From Hordeum vulgare subsp. vulgare (taxonomy: Eukaryota > Streptophyta > Magnoliopsida > Poales > Poaceae), in assembly GCF_904849725.1 (NCBI RefSeq), contig NC_058522.1, positions 438,307,529 to 438,371,528 on the forward strand: a stretch of 64,000 nucleotides of DNA, in the 5' to 3' direction. How positions within the stretch are numbered: the stretch's first letter is position 1; the number at the start of each line of letters is the position of its first letter. Position numbers and translations under genes: made by a program. Shown piece after piece: positions 57,859-64,000 of the stretch. The notes under the pieces were generated by a model. The model made no database searches and was not told the origin of the DNA. It was given only the letters and a program-made list of their open reading frames with translations.

Positions 57859-58050
57859 CTGCCCTCTGACCCTCCTCTTCGTAGTCGATGCTTGTTGCAT
57901 GCCACTAGGTGGCTTGTTTTTAATATTTTGCTTATGCTTTTTTGGGCATGATTGTGTTGGTGCCCGAGCTGCCGTACTTACTTTGCTACTTTGGATCTGG
58001 GTTGTATGGATACTGGATGAATGTTTGCTTTATTTATAAAATTCTGCTAG
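57859..58050 (+). pseudogene. LINE K, fragment 4 (3' end)
   Basis: The open stretch PLTLLFVVDACCMPLGGLFL continues into a 3' tail ending near ATTCTGCTAGAATAAAAACA. Its place directly after copia I and in the same orientation as fragments 1-3 makes it the 3' UTR of LINE K. There is no long poly(A), only AATAAAAACA, so the right edge is approximate. Confidence 0.5.
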
Positions 58051-58297
58051 AATAAAAACATCTGGATAATCCGGTGCATTTGTCGTTTCTTATTCTGCGT
58101 TGTCGCATTATTCGTCCCCGTTTGTCGGCGTCGGCCCTAGCTACCCTCTCTGCCGTTTGTATGTACTCCGCTTGGGGCAGGTGCTCTTCCGTCGCCACAG
58201 ACGTAGCAAAGGCTGAGAAACGTGCGCGGCGTACGTCCACACCACACAGGCCGCAGTCAGTAACCTGATCGCGAGGAACAGTAACGGTTAGGTGCGG

Positions 58298-58392
58298 CAC
58301 GTGGAGTATAGAATTTCCTTCCCTTACCACCACAGCTTCATTCTCAAATCATAGGCTCTCTTTCGCTCACGCGCACACAGGCGCATATATAA
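58298..58392 (+). promoter_or_regulatory. promoter elements of the zinc-finger gene
   Basis: A G-box CACGTG lies at 58298-58303 and a TATATAA box at 58386-58392, 35 bases before the ATG at 58427. A Myb-like TAACGGTT is near 58282. LINE K ends only about 370 bp upstream of the ATG, so any longer-range promoter has been displaced. Confidence 0.6.
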
Positions 58393-58426
58393 CACGTCGT
58401 CATCACTGTAGCTCCCTGTACCTACA

Positions 58427-58879
58427 ATGGAACAGCTAAACAGCTGGGAGCAGGACGAGAACGAGCTCAACCTTGAGCTCACCCTCCGCATGACCTGGGC
58501 GGCGGAGGCGGAGGAGGAGCTCGGCGGCTTCTTCCTCTGCGTCTACTGCGACCGCAAGTTCCGCAGCTCGCAGGCGCTCGGCGGCCACCAGAACGCGCAC
58601 AAGCACGAGCGCAGCGTCGCCAAGCGCCGGCGGGAGATCGCCGCCAGCACGCGCGCGCACGGGGCGGGAGCCCCGCCTGCCGCGGCGCAGGAGCAGGACG
58701 CAAGGCCGTGCGGGTACGCCGGCGACAGCGACTTCACGTCTGCGAAGGCGAGGAGGACGGAGCCGCAGAAGGCCGCTGCTCCGATGCTTGCTGGCATGGC
58801 GCGCAAGCGCGCCAAGGGGCCGTCGGAGTACGGCTACGGCGCCGTCGACGAGGGAATGGACCTGTCTCTCAGGCTATGA
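58427..58879 (+). CDS. single C2H2 (QALGGH) zinc-finger protein with EAR motifs
   Basis: An intact single-exon gene of 150 codons, the only clearly functional-looking host gene here. Residues 37-57 form a plant C2H2 finger: CVYCDRKFRSSQALGGHQNAH, spacing C-2-C-12-H-3-H, with the plant-specific QALGGH helix. A basic patch (KRRRE) follows and probably acts as a nuclear signal. The C-terminus ends MDLSLRL, a classic EAR repression motif, and residues 15-21 (LNLELTL) form a second LxLxL motif. Single-finger QALGGH proteins with a C-terminal EAR (SUPERMAN, KNUCKLES, GIS/ZFP types) are nuclear repressors of developmental genes. The exact subfamily cannot be settled by eye. A TATA box 35 bases upstream supports this start. 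Confidence 0.88.
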   Translation: MEQLNSWEQDENELNLELTLRMTWAAEAEEELGGFFLCVYCDRKFRSSQALGGHQNAHKHERSVAKRRREIAASTRAHGAGAPPAAAQEQDARPCGYAGDSDFTSAKARRTEPQKAAAPMLAGMARKRAKGPSEYGYGAVDEGMDLSLRL

Positions 58880-59537
58880 TCATTAGGGTGATTCGTTACT
58901 CCCACCTTTACTTGATTGCCTACTTCGCCGTTCATGTCAAATGAATTGTTTGTTTCAAGCTGTTGTGTGTTGGATGAGATTGATCTGTTCTTAGCTAGTT
59001 GGGTGCATCTATTCATATAATTCCTTCGCCACAAAGAGATGCTGGTTTACATTTACAGGAGATTTGGTCTGTCCTCCGTTGTTTAATCTTTGGTCTAATT
59101 CGCTGATTGATTTCGAGCTTCTTGATTCAATTTTTTGGGGAGGATTACTCAACCTCAAATGATTCATATTCTGCATATTCCATGTGAGTTTTCTAGTTTG
59201 AAAACAAATAATCTCGATCCTATATACTCCCGATCGATTTAACTGGACGATATGCTAAGCTGGCTCTCGCTTTGCAACATTACTTCCAGATACTCTACTG
59301 TCTTTAGGGCCTCTATTAAAAGCGACAAAAGTGCTCCCCATCCTATTTTACTATATTTTTTAGGGAAATCACTATTCCGCAGCTAGCGGATCCCCTATAA
59401 TTTGAGTCCTAAAAAAATTAAACACATTTTTTCCACACAAATTCATTTCAAACACGTTGTTAAACTATTTTGTTCCGGATTTTGATAATGGTACTACATT
59501 AGCATTGGACAATCATAATTAAACATTGCATACATAC
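58880..59537 (+). other. 3' flank of the zinc-finger gene
   Basis: Downstream AT-rich sequence likely containing the 3' UTR to about 59030. I see no second gene. A TTAGGGCCTCTATTAAAAGC segment near 59305 could be the edge of an old DNA transposon, but no matching end was found. Confidence 0.4.
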
Positions 59538-59539
59538 TA

Positions 59540-59614
59540 CTCCCTTTGTTCCTAAATGTTAGGGAAGAACTAGACTAATTCTTTCCAACAACAAGTATTA
59601 TGGTACAGAGGAAG
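59540..59614. mobile_element. Stowaway (Tc1/Mariner) MITE
   Basis: 75 bp with TA on each side (59538-59539 and 59615-59616). The left end CTCCCTTTGTTCCTAAAT is a one- to two-base variant of the grass Stowaway end CTCCCTCCGTTCC. The right end reads CTTCCTCTGTACCATAAT on the opposite strand. Too small to encode anything. Confidence 0.8.
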
Positions 59615-59685
59615 TACACTGCAACCAAACCAACATTGGACTAACACAACGATCGATCTACCTAGCAGACAGTACACACTACCGA

Positions 59686-61300
59686 TCACTTGGTTTTCTT
59701 CTTGTCGTCGTCGCGGTTAAGATACTCCACGAAGTACGAACCGGACGCTGCCCGCATCGGAGGAAGATCGTAAGAGCCGGAGGTGATATCGATCACCGCA
59801 CCGGAAGGGACGGCCAGCCCTGTCAAATGGCATCTCCTCCTTCTCGTCCTTCTCGTTGTCATCGTCTGACTCCTCTAACAGCTCGACGTAATATCTGTCA
59901 TTGTCGACATCACGGCAACCGAGCTTGGCACGGTTGTCTTCGACAACAAGCCCATCTTGGACAGGTCCAAAGAACACCACACTGATGGCGAGGGGATCCG
60001 GCTCGTTGGTTGTACTCCTCACCGATACATCGCAGCCTCCTTGTCCTCCAACTCCTTCGCTCTAGAACCATTGTGCATTGTCAGAGGGGAGCGAACAATG
60101 GCGTCAAGGAAATTAAGGATGGCATTGTTGTCGAATAGGCGCATGGAGGCGGCCGTGTAGGCGTGCGTCCCTTGCTCCTCCATGTCATACGCAGGCCCGT
60201 CGATGAGGGTGGCCAAAGTGGCCGACCGCACAGGGCCCCCAAAATTGTGGGGCCCCGGTCGAAGAAAACTGCCACGCAGATCTGTGTGTGCGAGCCACCA
60301 GAGTCTGATGAGATCGCTCCCTCAATGCTGCGGCAAGCCCTAGGGTCGTAGCCCTCTCCAACACCACCCCCAGTCACCCCCCCTTGCACTGCAATCTGTC
60401 GCCAGCCACTGCTAGCTAACTAATCTTTGCTAATCTTTGTATGCTCGATTGGCTCAGCCCCTGCTGCTTCTGGGCGCCTTCTCCCTTGCCTCCCCCTCGT
60501 CCAGGACCGATGCACATAAAAACCAAGAGCACACTGCTAGGTAATTTCTTGGACCGAGACAGACATATAACAATAGCAGATGCATTTAAACTGGCGTGTT
60601 GTATGTGTTGATTTTCAAATTGATGCTGTATGTGTTGATTTATAAATTGATGCACTTGAACATTGAATCAAAATTAAAGTGAAAAAGAATCATTTATCCA
60701 TTAAACTCAGATTGCGTTCATATTTATTTCAATCTCATTTGTTGAAAAAACAAGATGACGATATTTTTCGTCGACGCCCAAAACAGGAGTGTCTACGCAT
60801 ATAGGACGCACGGACGAAGCAACCTGTGGATCAGGTACTCTTTTGTATCATCATATTAGTTTTGTCATATTTTATCTATTTTGTCCAACCGTTCAACATC
60901 AAGTATCAGTTCTACTCATATTGTGTATATGAGCAAATATTTGGATTCTTTAGCATGAGCAAATATTTGGATTATTTAGTTATATTTATATGATTTAAAG
61001 AAAAAATTGAGGCTGGAATTTAAAGCTCGCCCCGGGCCCCCAAATTCCTGGAGACGGCCCTGGTCATACGTGTCTAGCCACTTGCAGCCAACTCCTTGTG
61101 GTGGATCTCAGCAGCATACTTTCCTCATGGACGGTGTCGAACGCCACGGTAGTTGGATGATGGTAGGTGCGGTGTTGAGCCATTGGACTTGAAGATGTCG
61201 GCGACGGGCGAAGAAGACGGTTGTTGGAGGCGGCGGCAAGGGGCTACGGGAGGCTACGTCGAGGCTGCAGCAGGTTACGCGGAACGGTAGCATGGGAGGG
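59686..61300 (-). pseudogene. AP2/ERF transcription factor pseudogene, split by a hAT element
   Basis: On the minus strand, sequence from 61156 reads SNYRGVRHRP, a stop in place of the conserved Trp (61125-61127), then GKYAAEIHHKELAASG. After one frameshift KWLDTYD follows. At that point 871 bp of transposon intervene, and the domain resumes MEEQGTHAYTAASMRL and NNAILNF. This matches the YRGVR.RPWG...WLGTYDTAEEAARAYD...AILNF pattern of the ERF-type AP2 DNA-binding domain. An acidic region (ELLEESDDDNEKDEKE) and a terminal frame ending KTK at 59686 follow with at least one more frameshift. The 5' end is uncertain. Confidence 0.72.
60192..61062. mobile_element. non-autonomous hAT transposon in the AP2 domain
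   Basis: 871 bp flanked by perfect 8-bp copies GTCATACG (60184-60191, 61063-61070), the size expected for hAT. The ends are inverted: CAGGCCCGTC at the left and CAGGGCCGTC reading in from the right. Subterminal GGGCCCCC/GGGGCCC segments with CAAATT or AAAATT cores occur at both ends. The interior is AT-rich without a transposase frame. Confidence 0.85.
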
Positions 61301-61399
61301 GCGAATCAGGGGCAGCAAGGGGATGAGGTTGTGGGAGGGTCAGTTAGGGTTTGTTGGTATTAGGTTTCTAGGACTAGCCAGGGCATTTGGCCGGTGCGC

Positions 61400-62621
61400 C
61401 CTCGCGTCGCCTCCCCTCGGGCGACGCTAGGGGCCCCCGAAGCCCAAGCCGCCAGAGCGCTTCCCTCCTTCCTCGGCCGCCGCTGCCGCCGGCAAGGGCC
61501 GCGGTGGCGGCGGGCCCTGCGCCTTAGAGCCAGGGCGGGTGGTGCCGCGGAGCCCCAGCGAGGCAGAGGGGCCGTCGCGCGCGGGGAAGACGGGGGCGGC
61601 GGTTAGGGCGGCGGACCTGATGTGCGGCGGCGTTCGTAGCTTCATGGCCGGCCGTGGTCAGGTTGGATGGCGGCGGAGGCGCTCCATCCGGCGAGGGCAG
61701 CGGCTGCGCGCAAGGGCGGTCATCGAGGGATGTGGATCTGGCGTTTCCTGCCCAGATCCGTCACGGCTTGGACTTCTTCGGCCGGTGGCGCGAGGAGGAT
61801 CGGTGTGGGGCGGCGAGGCCCCTGCCGGCATGCCGACGGCGGTCTTCGTCTACATGACGTGCCTCCCTCGGTTCCATCCAGCCACGAGATCGGGGGGTCG
61901 CGACTTCCGGTGAAAACCGCGCCGACCTCGGTCATGGCGGACGATGGCGGCGTCTAGGACATCGTTACCAGCCCATGGCATCGTTGTTGTAGGTTGTGGC
62001 ACCACACTCGTGATGCTCCGAGGGAAACCTTAGATCTGGATCTACCAGTCGGACGATGATGGCATCTTCGATGTCATTTCCCTCCTGAGGGCATCGTTTT
62101 GGAGTACGTGCTGGGTGGACGGGACAAGAGGAGGAGCGGTGTTTGGTCTACCGTGAGCCATACGGTGTAGCCCGGCGGCATGGCGCTGCGGTGCTTCGTC
62201 GACAGGCACGTGTAGGCGGACATGTGCAGGATGGTGGCGCTGTCTGGCACCGTGGTGGCGTCAACGGCAGACCTCGCAAGGATGATGCGTTTGTTCTAGC
62301 TCTGGAGAGGGTACGGTGGTAGATGGTGGAGGCGGCCTCTGCGCCGGACCAGTTTGGGATCCAGTCTCAATGGTGGCTGGGCTGGAGCATCAGACTATAG
62401 ATGTTAGGATTTGGTGCGATATCTGTTTGGTATTTGGCCCGGATATTCAGCACACCTTCATCAAGGGATAGGAGTAGCAACATGTGTTGTCTAGATGGTG
62501 GCTTCAGGCTGACTGATGTATTACTTTGTATGGTCTCTATGAATAATTAATAAAATGGTTGTATGCATCGTCTAGATGCAGAGGCCGGGGGTATATCCTC
62601 CTTTTCTAAAAAAAAAATTGA
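61400..62621 (+). mobile_element. poly(A) retroelement, GC-rich, LINE-derived or SINE-like
   Basis: Flanked by CCGGTGCGC at 61391-61399 and 62622-62630, a 9-bp target copy. It ends in A10 (62608-62617) after the segment GATGCAGAGGCCGGGGGTAT, which is common at the 3' end of Triticeae LINEs. The first 550 bp are very GC-rich and frames there are low-complexity. No RT or endonuclease motif was found. It was probably mobilised by a LINE machinery. Confidence 0.7.
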
Positions 62622-62630
62622 CCGGTGCGC

Positions 62631-63237
62631 GTGTCGTCTATCCTAAGTGCAGTTTTCTCAAGTTTTAATCCAACGGCTTGGGCAAGGACCAAATATAGTA
62701 CCTTGAGCAGATTCTCAAGGAGTAAAAACTCAAAATTAGAAATTTTTGGGTCTGGGGGATCTGCTATAGTTGGGTTTTTTGTCTCAAAAAATTATTTTGC
62801 TCGTCAAATTTAAAGTTTTAGAGGATCTGTCAGAGATGCCCTAATTTCCAAACGTGCACCTAATATATTGAGATAGAGAGATAATCTTTCTGAAAAGGAA
62901 TATCGTATGTACTAAGTTCACACGTTGTTCCCTCGCCCCCTCCCCCCCCCCCCCCCACCCCTTTCCCCTCTCCCAAGGCCCCGTCGAAAGATCTTCCCAT
63001 GGTTCTCTATTTTCATTCAAGTACGCAACTGCACCCAGTTTGGTAAATGTGATCTTCCCATGGTTCTCTATTTTCATTCAAGTACTCAACTGCACCCAGT
63101 TTGGTAAATGATTATTCAGTCACATCCCCTTCCCTTCTTAGATGCACTCACGGGTCTCCCCAGCAGATCCATTGTCTAAAAAGACAAATCAATCATCTAT
63201 CAAAAATTGTCTCCAGTAGCCCGTAGAATCACTACCA
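62631..63237. other. intergenic stretch with C run and tandem duplication
   Basis: AT-rich sequence without genes. It holds a C-run of about 16 near 62942-62957 and two copies of a 61-bp unit at 62990-63050 and 63051-63110. GAGATGCCCTAA at 62833-62844 looks like the terminal repeat of a small DNA transposon, with a possible partner AGGGCATTTGG at 61382, but no target copies are visible. Confidence 0.5.
62990..63110. repeat. 61-bp tandem duplication, two copies
   Basis: The unit starts GATCTTCCCATGG and ends TTTGGTAAATG. The copies differ at about one base (TACGCAAC against TACTCAAC) apart from a terminal base, so the duplication is recent. Confidence 0.9.
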
Positions 63238-64000
63238 TTTTTTTTAGAAAAGGAGGATTATCTCCGGCCTCCGCATCAGCATGATGCATACGGCCTCTTT
63301 ATTAAAATAAACAAACGGATCTTGGTTCATAGTCTTCGACATAGCGGTATAAAAGTGAAAGTAAAGCAAAAAATGCCACAACCGGCAAAACAGGCCTAGA
63401 TGCCTAACCATCTATCCTAATACTGAACCGTCATCCAAACCGGTTGAAGATATCCCTCGCTACCATCTCCCATCGGGTAGATCCAGTAACCAAAGGCTCC
63501 TGGTTTCCACAGGAGTGAGTAATGACCATGTACGGATCAAAGCCGTAGCTCTGTGAAGTACCTGCAAAAAATGAATATTCGTATGTCTGTCAAAAACCAC
63601 ATCATTCCTACAGTTCCATATAGCCCAAAGAAGTGCACAAACTCCAATACGAATGTGCCTAGCAATAATCATATCTACTCCATCTAGCCACGTTACAAAT
63701 AACGTGTCAATGCTATCTAGGGATACAATGTTGAAGGCTATACGCATTGTCTGTCAAAGGACTCTCGCAAGTGGACATTGGAGAAAGAGGTGTGTAATGT
63801 TCTCGTCGTTATCACAGAAGCTACATCGAGTACTCCCCCCCCCCCCTAATTAGTTAGAATCACCTTCTTGTGCACAAACCACAAGAAGACCTTGATCCTT
63901 AAGGGTACCTTGACACTCCAAATATTAATGGATTTTGATATATTAGTCGTATCAATGAGATTCATATACATCAATTTGACCATAAATATTCCGTTATTTG
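63238..64000 (-). pseudogene. LINE 3' end on the minus strand (zf-RVT region)
   Basis: Poly(T) at 63238-63245 marks the poly(A) tail. The next sequence is the opposite strand of GGCCGGAGATAATCCTCC, a LINE 3' end of the same type as at 62590. The minus-strand frame at 63747-63460 contains HIRIGVCALLWAIWNCRNDVVFD, typical of the C-terminus of grass L1 LINE ORF2. Upstream the zf-RVT pattern CDNDENITHLFLQCPLA appears in another frame. It leaves the window at the right. Confidence 0.75.

Noticed and set aside
59300..59420. Old transposon end with TTAGGGCCTCT
   Set aside because: No partner inverted repeat or target copy found within reach.
59717..60231. Two separate small genes on the minus strand
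   Set aside because: They are pieces of one AP2/ERF pseudogene once the hAT insert and frameshifts are taken into account.
61382..62844. Small DNA transposon with AGGGCATTTGG and GAGATGCCCT ends enclosing the poly(A) element
   Set aside because: The ends match for only about seven bases and no target copies are visible. Kept only as a note in the spacer entry.

Overview
The window is plant nuclear DNA, very probably from a Triticeae grass (wheat, barley, rye or Aegilops). The evidence is a BARE1/WIS/Angela-type copia solo LTR, gypsy LTRs opening with TGATACGTCTCC, Sirevirus-type LTRs, a Stowaway element and grass-type LINEs. About 57 of the 64 kb is nested retrotransposon; host genes appear only in the last 6 kb.

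Layout. 1-12308 is the promoter-proximal part of a minus-strand Sirevirus (copia, Maximus-like): 5' LTR 10979-12308, gag, protease, integrase, RT and RNase H (to 4976), then an extra large third reading frame (3623 to 1) with its own TATA box and a candidate 5'-UTR intron. It sits in a plus-strand gypsy element A (12309-17032, 3' part and 3' LTR). A sits in minus-strand gypsy B (17033-20591: protease, gag, 5' LTR). B sits in minus-strand gypsy C (20592-26874: integrase, two RNase H regions, RT, protease, gag), which also holds an LTR (24951-26474). C sits in a truncated gypsy LTR, D (26875-28163). D lies in a plus-strand LINE, K. Only the right-hand flank of each layer is inside the window.

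From 28164 to about 58050 the LINE K backbone reappears in four pieces. It is split by: a solo BARE/Angela LTR (G, 28365-45987, TSD TTATT), which holds gypsy-like element E (29582-45447, TSD CAAGC), which holds Athila-type element F (32452-38047, TSD ACGAC); a second Sirevirus-type solo LTR (H, 47629-50091); and a degenerate copia element I (50996-57858), which carries a minus-strand BARE-type solo LTR J (51185-52957, TSD ATATA) in its 5' LTR and a 195-bp hAT-like MITE in its 3' LTR.

58051-64000 is a small gene island. It has one intact single-exon C2H2 QALGGH zinc-finger gene with EAR repression motifs (58427-58879), a Stowaway MITE, and a minus-strand AP2/ERF pseudogene whose AP2 domain is split by an 871-bp hAT element with a perfect 8-bp target duplication. 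A GC-rich poly(A) retroelement with a 9-bp target duplication, a 61-bp tandem duplication and the 3' end of a minus-strand LINE follow. Apart from the zinc-finger gene no reading frame looks functional. The retroelement frames carry stops, frameshifts and lost catalytic residues.

The most unusual item is the third transcription unit of the Sirevirus (about 4253 down to 1). It has a gene-like promoter, leader and 5'-UTR intron ahead of a frame of more than 1,100 codons of unknown function.
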